The position numbers and the translations under genes are program-made. From Gammaproteobacteria bacterium (lineage in GTDB: Bacteria; Pseudomonadota; Gammaproteobacteria; SZUA-152), in NCBI GenBank assembly GCA_030599435.1, contig JAUVNZ010000002.1:1-29303 (forward strand): a stretch of DNA of 29,303 nucleotides, in the 5' to 3' direction. Positions 9,703 through 18,343 of this stretch are shown in pieces. The notes under the pieces are model-generated. The model was not told the origin of the DNA, did not search any database, and saw only the letters and a list, made by a program, of their open reading frames with translations. Position 1 is the stretch's first letter; each line of letters starts with the position of its first letter.

Positions 9703-10182
9703 TTAGATGTCGAGAAGTTCTATATTACCGTGAAAATAACAGCGTTTTCGTAGGCAGTAATCCAGCCATTCTCCAAGAAACTGGTTGGTTTGCCACTTCT
9801 CGTTACGTTGATGCATTTTATGATTAGGGTAGGGATATCGTGCGCTAAGGCGATGTTGTTTCTGGAATGAAAGTACTTCAGTAACGCTGGCATCATAGTA
9901 ATTGCGAATTTTCATTTGCAAATTAGAAACCCATGGTTGCGTAACGCTTTGCTTTGTATTGCTATGGTTTAGGTGCAAGGAAAATGTTTTTGTGTACTTA
10001 CTGGTTTCAAGGATTCTAAGTTCTAATTGTGTGTCATTGGGCCCGCAGATAGAAACATGTCCTTGAAGATCGCGTAAACCGGGTACGACGCGTGCTAATT
10101 TCGCAAAATTAGCTTCGTGTAGTGCCGTTGCATTACGTCGTTGTCTTTTAATTATGGAAATATTGTTAGATAAATTTTGCAT
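9703..10182 (-). CDS. DUF1249 family protein (YqiB-like)
   Basis: A 159-residue cytoplasmic protein of the DUF1249 family, whose E. coli member is YqiB. The family fingerprint is near the C-terminus: ARYPYPNHKMHQRNEKWQ followed by NQFLGEWLDYCL. E. coli has a closely similar YPNKKLHQRDEKHQINQFL stretch. An N-terminal HEANFAKLARVVPGL segment matches the family's conserved ETNFAQL region. The function is not established; in enterobacteria the gene neighbours cpdA and nudF, which are not present here. Here it lies downstream of fliA in the same direction, separated by 90 bases. The ATG at 10182 has only an A/T-rich leader without a clear Shine-Dalgarno, so the start is moderately certain. Confidence 0.82.
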   Translation of the reverse strand: MQNLSNNISIIKRQRRNATALHEANFAKLARVVPGLRDLQGHVSICGPNDTQLELRILETSKYTKTFSLHLNHSNTKQSVTQPWVSNLQMKIRNYYDASVTEVLSFQKQHRLSARYPYPNHKMHQRNEKWQTNQFLGEWLDYCLRKRCYFHGNIELLDI

Positions 10183-10272
10183 GAATAAATTGTAATTTTT
10201 ATTTGCGCCAATCTTTTATTTGTTTTTTGTTGGGGCAGGAGCCTGTTGTAGAAACCAGTTGTATCGTAAGTA

Positions 10273-10992
10273 CTACCGTTGTGCAAGCCAGTCACGCATA
10301 CGCGCTCGTAATCGAATGTGGGCCTGACTTAATAATTGGCTTATGCGTGATTCGCTAACATTAAGAACAGACCCTATTTCGCGTAAATTAAGTTCTGACT
10401 CATAGTAAAGCGCCACAATCATTTTTTCCCGTTCGGGCAGTGAAGTTATTGCTTCGGAGAGACTGTCTTTGAAGCGTTGTTTTTCTAGTTCATCGTGTAA
10501 ACCGGGTTTGCCATCGCTCACGGTCTGGCCCCCAATGACATCTTCATCAATACCAAGGTCTTCCCAGCTCAGCACTCGATGCGTGGATACATCCTGTAAA
10601 GTTTTGAAATATTCATCTCGAGAAATACCCAGGCTTTCGATCACTTCTTCATCGCGGGCGTCACGGCCTTCACGATTTTCGATGTTACGGATGGCTTCAG
10701 TAATATCACGAACCTTGCGGTGAACAGATTTGGGCGCCCAGTCATTGCGGCGCAGTTCATCGAGCATGGCACCGCGGATACGAATACCAGCGTAGGTTTC
10801 GAAACTCGCACCTTGATTGGGGTCGTATTTGCCGGAGGCTTCCAGCAGGCCGATCATGCCGGCCTGGAGCAGGTCATCCACGATAACTGAGGCAGGCAGG
10901 CGAGCTTTCAAATGGTAGGCAATACGTTTCACCAAAGGTGCGTATTGCGTTACTAGTGCGTCATGTCCCGCATTTTCCAGGTTGTCGTACAT
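10273..10992 (-). CDS. fliA: Flagellar sigma factor FliA (sigma-28)
   Basis: A 239-residue sigma-70-family protein of the FliA class, which directs RNA polymerase to late flagellar and chemotaxis promoters and is inhibited by FlgM. Region 2 reads YAPLVKRIAYHLKARLPASV, DDLLQAGMIGLLEA and FETYAGIRIRGAMLDELR, then the FliA-typical NDWAPKSVHRKVRDI (region 3). Region 4 is LPEREKMIVALYYESELNLR with the helix-turn-helix LREIGSVLNVSESRISQLLS. It is very close to Pseudomonas FliA. GGAG lies 6 bases before the ATG. In most Gammaproteobacteria fliA sits beside fleN or flhF and cheY/cheZ; here its neighbours are a DUF1249 gene and recR, and no flagellar gene is in the window. FliA is far likelier than a general-stress sigma factor because of the length and the absence of region 1. 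Confidence 0.93.
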   Translation of the reverse strand: MYDNLENAGHDALVTQYAPLVKRIAYHLKARLPASVIVDDLLQAGMIGLLEASGKYDPNQGASFETYAGIRIRGAMLDELRRNDWAPKSVHRKVRDITEAIRNIENREGRDARDEEVIESLGISRDEYFKTLQDVSTHRVLSWEDLGIDEDVIGGQTVSDGKPGLHDELEKQRFKDSLSEAITSLPEREKMIVALYYESELNLREIGSVLNVSESRISQLLSQAHIRLRARMRDWLAQR

Positions 10993-11230
10993 GCTGTCTC
11001 CAGCGAATATTCTGTTGTTGGAACCGACAGGAAATACCTGTCTTTTGCTTATGAAACATTCGGCATTGGAGGGGTGAATCTTTAGTGGGCTTGCGCTTTA
11101 TACGCCATTTTGTGACGCAGTCGGCGAAGAAGAAACAGACCTAAATTAGATAAGCTAATTATGTCTGGCTGACGGTGTGTAGGTGGTTGTTTACCGGTTA
11201 GTTTCTACCCGGTTGGGATGCACAAAAGTG

Positions 11231-11827
11231 CTATAGCTGACGTCTACCCGAGAAGGCGTGAGAAAGAGTGCCTGAATCCACATATTCCAGTTCACCCCCG
11301 ATGGGAACGCCATGAGCGATGCGGCTGCTGGAGATATCGTAGTTCTTCACCATTTCGCTGATGTAATGCGCTGTGGCTTCTCCTTCCACCGTGGGGTTAG
11401 TGGCCAGAATGACTTCAGTGATATTGCCTTCATTTAAGCGCTTATCCAGTTGTTCCAGACCGATGTCAGCTGGGCCAATACCATCAAGAGGTGAGAGGTG
11501 GCCCATAAGAACAAAATATCGCCCCTGATAGTGGGTAGCCTGTTCAATAGCGCGGACATCTGCAGGTGATTCCACCACACATAGCAGGCTGCGATCTCGA
11601 TTGGCGCTGGCACACAGGGAGCAAATGTCAGTCTCACTGAGAGTACGGCATTGCTGGCAGTGGCCGACATGCTCTGCCGCTTCGTTGAGTGAAGCGGCCA
11701 GTCGTTTGGCTCCTTCACGGTCACGCTCTAGCAGGTGAAAGGCCATGCGCTGAGCTGATTTGGGGCCAACGCTGGGCAGGCAGCGCAGGTCTTCAATGAG
11801 TCGGTTGATTAGGGGACTAAATGCCAT
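11231..11827 (-). CDS. recR: Recombination mediator RecR
   Basis: A 198-residue protein of full family length. With RecF and RecO, RecR helps load RecA onto SSB-coated single-stranded DNA during gap repair. Features in order: an N-terminal helix-hairpin-helix ([20 protein letters not shown]), a zinc finger with Cys57, Cys60, Cys69 and Cys72 (CQQC...CSLC), a Toprim domain ([15 protein letters not shown], then [20 protein letters not shown]), and a C-terminal Walker-like stretch ([20 protein letters not shown]). The ATG at 11827 is preceded by GAGG. It is the last gene of the conserved dnaX-ybaB-recR block, 184 bases downstream of ybaB. Confidence 0.97.
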   Translation of the reverse strand: MAFSPLINRLIEDLRCLPSVGPKSAQRMAFHLLERDREGAKRLAASLNEAAEHVGHCQQCRTLSETDICSLCASANRDRSLLCVVESPADVRAIEQATHYQGRYFVLMGHLSPLDGIGPADIGLEQLDKRLNEGNITEVILATNPTVEGEATAHYISEMVKNYDISSSRIAHGVPIGGELEYVDSGTLSHAFSGRRQL

Positions 11828-12011
11828 CTGGATACCTCAAAAATGGTCTATTTTCTTCTATGCTGTGTTGAATATCTTTTTTGCGATCCTCATTAACAGG
11901 TTAGTTAACTCCGGTCTCACTCTCTGTTTACAAAAAGGTCATCCGCCTTGCCTTGAAGAAAATATCCAGGTTTTCTAAACAACCAGATTTAGGCATCCAA
12001 AGCAAGGTGGG

Positions 12012-12335
12012 TTAGAACGGCAGTTTCATGCCGCCGGGAAGATTCATCCCTGTAGTCATGCCAGACATCTTGTCCTGACTGGTACGTTCTACCTGGCGTA
12101 CGGCGTCATTGACGGCAGCGGCCAGAAGGTCTTCGAGCATTTCCTTGTCATCGCCCATCAGGCTGTCGTCGATGGATACGCGTTTAACATCATGGCGCCC
12201 AGTCATCACCACTGAGACCAGCCCGCCACCCGATTCGCCGGTGACTTCCATATTGGCCAGTTCTTCCTGGGCCTTTTGCATGTTGGCCTGCATTTCCTGG
12301 GCCTGCTTCATGAGTTTGCCGATACCACCTTTCAT
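12012..12335 (-). CDS. ybaB: YbaB/EbfC nucleoid-associated protein
   Basis: A 107-residue protein of the YbaB/EbfC family, small dimeric DNA-binding proteins coating the nucleoid. The sequence has the usual N-terminal helix ([20 protein letters not shown]), the [20 protein letters not shown] strand region, and an acidic helix ([20 protein letters not shown]). The C-terminal tail is Met/Gly-rich ([14 protein letters not shown]), also typical. AGGAG lies at good spacing before the ATG. It is 55 bases downstream of dnaX, as in most Gammaproteobacteria, and is almost certainly co-transcribed with it. Confidence 0.96.
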   Translation of the reverse strand: MKGGIGKLMKQAQEMQANMQKAQEELANMEVTGESGGGLVSVVMTGRHDVKRVSIDDSLMGDDKEMLEDLLAAAVNDAVRQVERTSQDKMSGMTTGMNLPGGMKLPF

Positions 12336-12390
12336 CTTTTTACTCCTACATCAAAATACTATTAATTGTTGTCGGTCATTATACCCTAAG

Positions 12391-14040
12391 CTAGTCCACT
12401 GGCTGCACGCTATCGGGATTCACCTGAGCATCAAATGCGTCCTTGAAGGCCTGCACTGCGCTGTCGTCTTCAATAGTTGTGCGGGCCTGATCCAGACGTA
12501 TGTCATCCCGTGTTTGTTGCAGATTAGCAGGGGTAGCGCCTGGGTCATTTTCAACAGAAATGGTGAGATTTATATTTAAATCCAGGTGCTGGCCAAGGGC
12601 GGCTGCCAAAGACTTTTCACGACTTTTGCTCAGTAGATGTTTGTGGGTAGGCGCCATGTTGAGCTGGAAAGACTCTCCATCTCGTTTTCCTATGGTGCAA
12701 TGGATAGCCAACTGTTGAGTCATGCCCGACAGGTTGAGCGCGGTGACAATGTTTTCCCATTCGGTAGCACCTTCGTTGCTTACTGGTGCTGGTGCTGATT
12801 TCTGCGGGCTTGCTTCCACGGCGTTTGAAGGCTTGGGGGCATTAGGGGCCGGTGCCGAGTTTGCAGTTTTATTTGTAACAGGATTTGTAACAGGATTTGT
12901 AACAGGAGCTGTTTTTGCCGGAACGGCGTTAGTTAAGGGAACGGCATGAGTTGCATCGACAGGTCTGAAGGCGAGCATCCGCAGTAACACCATCTCAAAG
13001 CCGCCGCGGGCATCCGGCGCTATTGGTAAATCACGTCGACCAATAAGACCAACCTGGTAATAGAGCTGCACATCCTCTGGGCTCATGCTCTGTGCTAATT
13101 CCACGATGTTTTTGCGGTCACCGAGCCCGTCATCTACAGCATCCGGTGCAGTTTGCGCCAGGGCGATACGATGCAGGCTGGAGATGAGCTCTGCAAGTAC
13201 GCCCGCGAAATCCGGGCTTTGTTGTGCCAGTTCATTAATCCGGGCTAAAAGGCCGGGGGCATCGGCATCGTCCAGCAATTTCAATAGATCGATGACGTGA
13301 TCCTGGTCGATTGATCCGAGCATGCTCCTTACTTCGTCAGCATTCACCTGGCCGTCGCCGTTAGCAATGGCCTGGTCTAACAGACTGAGTGCATCGCGCA
13401 TGGAGCCGTCTGCTGCGCGCGCGATCAGGGCCAATGCGGTGTCTTCAAAGTTGATGTTTTCTTCATTCAACACACGACCAAGGTGGTCACGAATTTGTTC
13501 CAGTGGCAGGCGTTTAAGATTGAACTGCAGGCAGCGGGAGAGAATGGTCGCCGGTAATTTTTTTGGTTCTGTCGTGGCTAGCAGGAATTTTACATGGGGT
13601 GGCGGTTCTTCCAGCGTTTTCAACAGGGCGTTGAAACTGCTTTTGGAGAACATGTGTACCTCATCAATAAGGTAAACCTTGTAGCGGCCTCGTGTCGGTG
13701 CGTATTGCACATTTTCCAGTAACTCGCGGGTATCATCGACCCCGGTGCGTGAAGCAGCGTCTACCTCGATAAGGTCGATGAAGCGACCCTCGTTGACCTC
13801 AGTACAGGCTGAACATTCACCACAGGGTGTGGAGCTAACACCTTTTTCACAATTCAGGGATTTAGCCAGGATGCGGGCAATGGTGGTTTTGCCTACGCCC
13901 CGAGTGCCAGTAAACAGAAAAGCATGGTGCAGGCGGTCGTTATCCAGAGCATTGACCAGAGCCTTAAGCACATGCTCCTGACCGACCAATTCTTTAAATG
14001 TGCGGGGGCGCCATTTGCGCGCCAGAACCTGATAACTCAT
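12391..14040 (-). CDS. dnaX: DNA polymerase III subunit tau/gamma (DnaX)
   Basis: A 549-residue clamp-loader ATPase. It loads the beta clamp and, through the tau C-terminus, couples the polymerase cores to the DnaB helicase. The N-terminus is the conserved MSYQVLARKWRPRTFKELVG. Walker A is GTRGVGKTT (residues 45-53). The zinc module uses Cys64, Cys73, Cys76 and Cys79, the same spacing as in E. coli. Walker B and the SRC motif are VYLIDEVHMFS and ILSRCLQFNL. Domain III is followed by a Pro/Ala/Asn-rich linker (about residues 375-420) containing a VTNP repeat, then a tau-type C-terminal domain. It is about 95 residues shorter than E. coli tau (643). I see no A-AAA-AAG type slippery site near the domain III/IV boundary, so a programmed gamma product is not indicated. 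Confidence 0.96.
   Translation of the reverse strand: MSYQVLARKWRPRTFKELVGQEHVLKALVNALDNDRLHHAFLFTGTRGVGKTTIARILAKSLNCEKGVSSTPCGECSACTEVNEGRFIDLIEVDAASRTGVDDTRELLENVQYAPTRGRYKVYLIDEVHMFSKSSFNALLKTLEEPPPHVKFLLATTEPKKLPATILSRCLQFNLKRLPLEQIRDHLGRVLNEENINFEDTALALIARAADGSMRDALSLLDQAIANGDGQVNADEVRSMLGSIDQDHVIDLLKLLDDADAPGLLARINELAQQSPDFAGVLAELISSLHRIALAQTAPDAVDDGLGDRKNIVELAQSMSPEDVQLYYQVGLIGRRDLPIAPDARGGFEMVLLRMLAFRPVDATHAVPLTNAVPAKTAPVTNPVTNPVTNKTANSAPAPNAPKPSNAVEASPQKSAPAPVSNEGATEWENIVTALNLSGMTQQLAIHCTIGKRDGESFQLNMAPTHKHLLSKSREKSLAAALGQHLDLNINLTISVENDPGATPANLQQTRDDIRLDQARTTIEDDSAVQAFKDAFDAQVNPDSVQPVD
12872..12907. repeat. Three tandem 12-bp repeats in the dnaX linker
   Basis: The plus-strand unit TTTGTAACAGGA occurs three times head to tail with no mismatch (12872-12883, 12884-12895, 12896-12907). 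On the coding strand it encodes the repeated residues VTNP in the flexible tau linker. Perfect copies suggest recent slippage, so copy number could vary between strains. Confidence 0.9.
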
Positions 14041-14172
14041 CGAAATACTCAGCTAGAAATACGAAAAGAAGAGCAGAACAATACCATAAAGGCCGCCCTG
14101 ATTTGGAGAGGATGAGAGCTTTTTATAACTAAGAGTATTGAATGAAAGTAATAAGGATAATTGAGAAATAAA

Positions 14173-14287
14173 GGGTGGCAACCCGCACCAGCCACACCCC
14201 GCACACGAATCCACTGCTGCCGCTGCTCCCTTCCAGGCCTGACGGGGTTCACAATTTATCGTTGCAAGGGGACCCGCACGGGTCGCC
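14173..14287 (-). ncRNA. ffs: Signal recognition particle RNA (4.5S RNA)
   Basis: The minus strand carries the small bacterial SRP RNA that binds Ffh and targets membrane proteins. The diagnostic apical part GUCAGGCCUGGAAGGGAGCAGC (complement of 14222-14243) contains the GGAA tetraloop region and the symmetric and asymmetric internal loops recognised by the Ffh M domain. The ends pair well: 5' GGCGACCCG (14287 down to 14279) with 3' CGGGUUGCC (14185 down to 14177). This gives a mature length of about 111-115 nt, close to E. coli 4.5S. It lies 133 bases upstream of dnaX in the same orientation, the classical neighbourhood. Exact processed ends are not certain by a few bases. No clear terminator or promoter was identified around it. 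Confidence 0.95.
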
Positions 14288-14577
14288 ATAAAGCGATCGG
14301 CGAGATTGTCTCAAGAAAATATAAAACGATCAGCGCCAGAGGGCGGTTATTGTACCGAAAAAAGGTCTATAGAAAATAGCCGTGCCGAAAAATAGCTGTA
14401 CCGAAAACGGGCGTTGAAAGCAGGGCTCGAAAATAACCACATAAATAATGTAATCTTTAAAGGGGCGCCTTAAAGAAGGGTGGTTTATGCTATTCTGTTA
14501 TCCTACAATTTTTATCAGGTAATTTAGGTTAGCAATAGTAAGGTATTCAGTAAATAACATCATCATGTGTAAATTCT
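14288..14577. other. Intergenic region between SRP RNA and the heme-sensor kinase
   Basis: About 290 bases without a gene, holding the divergent starts of the SRP RNA (-) and the PAS kinase (+). A short motif, GTACCGAAAA or GTGCCGAAAA, occurs three times, near 14352, 14382 and 14398. A possible extended -10 for the kinase (TATGCTATTCT, about 14487-14497) lies downstream of a weak TTAAAG box. These are only suggestive. Confidence 0.4.
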
Positions 14578-17500
14578 GTGCATCAAGATAAAAAAAGAGG
14601 CATAAAAAAAACTGGCATACTGGCGGTCTGTTTCTGGTCGCTGGTCATAGCTCTTTCCCTGTACGCAAATATTCTTCATGAATATAAGACTGCCGAAAAA
14701 CAGGCGGCTCTTGTGGCGCGCGCGAACCTTGATAGAGACAGAGCGGTACGTCAGTGGGTTAGCGATCGCGGCGGACTCTATGTCAAAATTAATGAATTGA
14801 CCCAGCCATCCCCATACCTGGCGCACATCCCTACGCGCGATATTCACACACTTGTTGGTGATATGACTTTGCTCAACCCCGCTTACATACTGCGGTTAAT
14901 GATGGATGAGCATGAATTACTATACGGTATAAAGGGACGCATCGTTGGCCTTAAGGCGCTACGACCGGAAAATATCGCCGATGACTGGGAGAGAAATGCT
15001 CTTAGTCAATTCGAAGCGGATAGAGAACTGAAAGACTATACCGAGTTTGACGTAATCAACGGCGAATCGTACATCCGCATGATGGTTCCAATGTACATGA
15101 CGCCAGATTGCATGAAATGCCATGCCGTACTCGGTTACAAAGTGGGTGACCTGAGGGGAGGTGTAAACATCTCAGTTCCACTGAGTGATTACTATGCGTT
15201 GGCAAAGGAGGGTTCAATCCATCTAGGCTTTGCTCATGGTGGTATCTGGTTGCTTGGGTTGTTTGGTGTTGGTTTTGTCACAAAACGCAGTCTCAAGACA
15301 GAAAAATTACGGAGTCGTGATTTCCAGGAATTAAAAGAAACTGAAAAGGCATTAGCAGAAAGTGAATTCTTATTACAAAAAGCACAGGAAATTTCCCAGA
15401 TAGGTCACTGGAAATTGAATCCAGCAACGGGTGAAGTTATTGGTTCAGATGAATGGTTCCGTATCTTTGGATTAAAAGAATCCGAAGCAACACTCGAAGC
15501 ATTTGTCGATGTAGTGCATCCCGATGACAGGGAGCGTGATGTTGCTGCCATACAGCGAGGTGCAGAATATGGAGAAAGCTGGGATATAGAGCATCGAATT
15601 ATAACGTCAGATGGCACCGAAAAGTGGGTGCGTGCCATTGGCAGGGCTATTGTAGATGGTGATGACAAAGTCATTGAATTGATTGGTACAGTTCAGGACA
15701 TTACTGAACTTAAAGTTACAGGTAATGCATTACTCGAGTCTGAGTTATGGATGAAAAGTATCTACAATTCACTGGATGAGGCGGTATTGGTTGTGTCACC
15801 AGATCGAGAGATTGTGAATGTTAATAATGCGGCTGTAGAGATGTTTGGATATTCTCTCGAGGAAATATCCAGTAGTTCCACTGAACTGTTTCATGTTGAT
15901 CATCAGCATTATGTGGAATTTGGAGAGCGTATCAATCAGGCTTTCAGTAAAGGTCAAGCTGCAAAATTCGAATTTGAAGCAAAAAAGAAGAACGGTGAAA
16001 TCTTCCCCACCGAGCACACGGTATCACTTTTAAAAAATCCTGATGGTGAGATTAAAGGGATAGTTAGTGTTATTAGAGATATCGCTGAGCGCAAGTTAGC
16101 TGAGCAATCCTTGATTAAAAGTGAGGCACGTCTCAACGAAGCACAGCGACTCACCAAAGTGGGCGCATGGGAACTCGATTTGTTGGCCAACGAGTTGGTA
16201 TGGTCCGATGAAACCTTTCGTATATTCGAGATCGACAAGAATAAGTTCAACGCATCCTACAAGGGGTTTCTTAGCGTCATTCACCCAGAAGATCGGGGCA
16301 TGGTTGATAAAGCCTATTCCGATTCACTAATCGATAAAAAGCCTTATGAAATTATACACCGATTGCAAATGAGTGATGGAAGAGTCAAATACGTACACGA
16401 GAAATGCAAATCGTATTTTGATCTTGATGGAAAGGCCGTGCGTTCGGTGGGTACGGTTCACGAAATCACAGAGCGTAAACTAACAGAAGAGAAATTAGAC
16501 CGGGTTCAGAGGATGTTAGAGCAGGCAAACAAAATAGCTAAAATGGGTGCCTGGAGTTTTGATTTAATCTCAAACGAACTGGTGTGGAGTGATATAACCA
16601 AAGAGATTTATGAAGTAGAAGCAGACTATAAGCCAGACATCGAGGCGGGTATTAATTTTTACAAAGAAGGCATTCATAGGGACACGATAAACCGCATTGT
16701 AACGGAAGCTATGCAAAAGGGAGGGTCGTGGGACGAGGAATTGATTATCGTAAGTGCAAAAGGGAATGAAAAATGGGTAAGGGCTATGGGGCAGCCAGAA
16801 TTTGAAAATGGCGTCTGTATGCGCTTATATGGTTCGTTTCAGGACATCAGCGAACGTAAGCGAGTTAAAAGTGAGTTGGCTCAAAGTAGGGCCGAATTTA
16901 AGGCCATGTTCGATTCCATTCCGGATGCTGTGATGTTTGCAGATTTAGAAAGACGAATTCTCTTGATTAATCCGGCGGTGTCCAAAATGTTTGGATATAA
17001 AGATGAGGAGTTAATAGGAAATACTACTGAAATGCTTTATGCAGATAATGAAGATTTCATGAATCAGGGTAAAAAGCGATTTAAAAAAGGGAAAGCGGGA
17101 GAACAAGGTGCTTATGAGGTCAGATATAAACATAAGGATGGCACTGTATTTTGGACTGAAACTCGTGGAACGCAGGTTTTAGACGAAAGTGGTAAACCAA
17201 TTGGTTTTATTGGTTTGTTTCGTGATATTACTGAACGCAAAGAAAATGAATCCGAGCTCCAAAAATACCGCTATCAACTGGAGGGCCTGGTGGAAGATCG
17301 TACCGAGGAACTGCAGAAATCCCTGGCGGAAAAGGAAGTGTTGCTCAAGGAAGTGCATCATCGCGTGAAAAACAATATGGCTATGGTGAGCGCATTTATT
17401 CAATTACAGATGAATGGGGCTGATGATGTTTATTCTCTTGAAGCGTTAGGGGCATGCGAAAGTAGAATTCAAGCTATGTCAATGGTTCATAAGAGACTAT

Positions 17501-17943
17501 ATCAATCGAACGATTTCACAAACATTGACATGAAGACTTTGTTTGATGAGATAAGTAGTGCTCTATTTAAGGAATCTGACTTCGATAATATAGATCTGGA
17601 TATACAGGCCAATGAAATTTATCTGGAAATGGATGCGGCTATTCCCTGTGCAATGATCGTCAATGAACTACTTAGCAATTCATTAAAGTATGCATTTAAA
17701 GACGGACAGTCTGGTAAAATAAATATTCACATGGAATTAGTGGAAAGTGATTTATATCGTATTCGAGTTTCCGATAGTGGTGTAGGATTTCCTAAAGATA
17801 TGAATATAGAAAACGCTGAAACTCTTGGCTTGCAGTTAGTTAATGTTTTTGTAGATCAGCTCAATGGTGAGGTTAAAGTTTCCCGGAAGCGTGGCGCTGC
17901 TTTTGAGATTGTTTTCCCGGCCGGAAAAACCACTAATGTCTGA
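14578..17943 (+). CDS. Heme-binding DUF3365 multi-PAS sensor histidine kinase
   Basis: A 1121-residue sensor. TM1 (about 10-30, TGILAVCFWSLVIALSLY) and TM2 (about 215-236, GGIWLLGLFGVGFV) flank a periplasmic DUF3365 (Tll0287-like) domain. It carries a c-type heme motif CMKCH (Cys178, Cys181, His182) in PDCMKCHAVLGYKVGDLRGG. Five PAS units follow, starting near 266 (IGHWKLNPATGEV), 390 (YNSLDEAVLVVSPDR), 520 (VGAWELDLLANELVW), 650 (MGAWSFDLISNELVW) and 775 (FDSIPDAVMFADLERR). PAS3 and PAS4 look like an internal duplication. The kinase core is HisKA_2 type (LLKEVHHRVKNNMAMVSAFI, acceptor His at 927/928) with an ATPase N-box IVNELLSNSLKYAF. The expected role is sensing redox state or a ligand at the heme and passing phosphate to the overlapping response regulator. 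The start is a GTG without a clear Shine-Dalgarno; an in-frame stop at 14551 and no other start before TM1 support it. Confidence 0.93.
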   Translation: MHQDKKRGIKKTGILAVCFWSLVIALSLYANILHEYKTAEKQAALVARANLDRDRAVRQWVSDRGGLYVKINELTQPSPYLAHIPTRDIHTLVGDMTLLNPAYILRLMMDEHELLYGIKGRIVGLKALRPENIADDWERNALSQFEADRELKDYTEFDVINGESYIRMMVPMYMTPDCMKCHAVLGYKVGDLRGGVNISVPLSDYYALAKEGSIHLGFAHGGIWLLGLFGVGFVTKRSLKTEKLRSRDFQELKETEKALAESEFLLQKAQEISQIGHWKLNPATGEVIGSDEWFRIFGLKESEATLEAFVDVVHPDDRERDVAAIQRGAEYGESWDIEHRIITSDGTEKWVRAIGRAIVDGDDKVIELIGTVQDITELKVTGNALLESELWMKSIYNSLDEAVLVVSPDREIVNVNNAAVEMFGYSLEEISSSSTELFHVDHQHYVEFGERINQAFSKGQAAKFEFEAKKKNGEIFPTEHTVSLLKNPDGEIKGIVSVIRDIAERKLAEQSLIKSEARLNEAQRLTKVGAWELDLLANELVWSDETFRIFEIDKNKFNASYKGFLSVIHPEDRGMVDKAYSDSLIDKKPYEIIHRLQMSDGRVKYVHEKCKSYFDLDGKAVRSVGTVHEITERKLTEEKLDRVQRMLEQANKIAKMGAWSFDLISNELVWSDITKEIYEVEADYKPDIEAGINFYKEGIHRDTINRIVTEAMQKGGSWDEELIIVSAKGNEKWVRAMGQPEFENGVCMRLYGSFQDISERKRVKSELAQSRAEFKAMFDSIPDAVMFADLERRILLINPAVSKMFGYKDEELIGNTTEMLYADNEDFMNQGKKRFKKGKAGEQGAYEVRYKHKDGTVFWTETRGTQVLDESGKPIGFIGLFRDITERKENESELQKYRYQLEGLVEDRTEELQKSLAEKEVLLKEVHHRVKNNMAMVSAFIQLQMNGADDVYSLEALGACESRIQAMSMVHKRLYQSNDFTNIDMKTLFDEISSALFKESDFDNIDLDIQANEIYLEMDAAIPCAMIVNELLSNSLKYAFKDGQSGKINIHMELVESDLYRIRVSDSGVGFPKDMNIENAETLGLQLVNVFVDQLNGEVKVSRKRGAAFEIVFPAGKTTNV

Positions 17944-18319
17944 AGATATTTTTTCGATTTTGCTTGTTGAGGATAATCGCTTAATTGCCTTTCAGTTGAG
18001 CCAGGAGCTAACAAGTGCTGGATATCAAATAACAACCGCATCTTCAGGGGATGAGGCGATAAGGTCAGCAAATACCTGTAGCCCAGACCTTATTCTGATG
18101 GATGTAAATCTTGACGGGGAAAGAGATGGAGTTGAAATTATGAAAATAATTCATGAAAAAAATGGTTTTATTCCCAATATTTATCTTACCGGTTATACAG
18201 GGGATGAATTAACTAGCAGTGCTGCGAAAACAGCACCCACTGCTATTTTAGAAAAGCCGGTTAATAGCGCAGCATTAATGGAATTAATCGAGTCATTGAA
18301 ACCCGGGAAATTAAATTAA
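17936..18319 (+). CDS. Single-domain response regulator (CheY-like)
   Basis: A 127-residue protein consisting of one receiver domain. It has the acidic pair in FSILLVEDNRL (Glu12, Asp13), the phospho-acceptor Asp56 in LILMDVNLDGERDG, the switch Thr in YLTGYTGDEL and the Lys in LEKPVN. There is no output domain, so it acts by protein contact or as a phosphorelay intermediate, as is common for receivers paired with HisKA_2 kinases. The DGERDG insert after Asp56 is typical of that receiver subfamily. The ATG at 17936 overlaps the last eight bases of the kinase gene, so the two are translationally coupled and almost certainly cognate. Confidence 0.92.
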   Translation: MSEDIFSILLVEDNRLIAFQLSQELTSAGYQITTASSGDEAIRSANTCSPDLILMDVNLDGERDGVEIMKIIHEKNGFIPNIYLTGYTGDELTSSAAKTAPTAILEKPVNSAALMELIESLKPGKLN

Positions 18320-18343
18320 TCACTGTAATGAACCCTTTAGTTT

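Noticed and set aside
11026..11042. GACAGG/CCTGTC hairpin followed by TTTT
   Set aside because: It points to the plus strand, where no gene ends nearby, and the stem is only 6 bp.
13553..13572. A-AAA-AAA slippery heptamer in dnaX (minus strand)
   Set aside because: It encodes the conserved EPKK of the ATPase domain near residue 162, far from the tau/gamma boundary. A shift there would destroy the ATPase.
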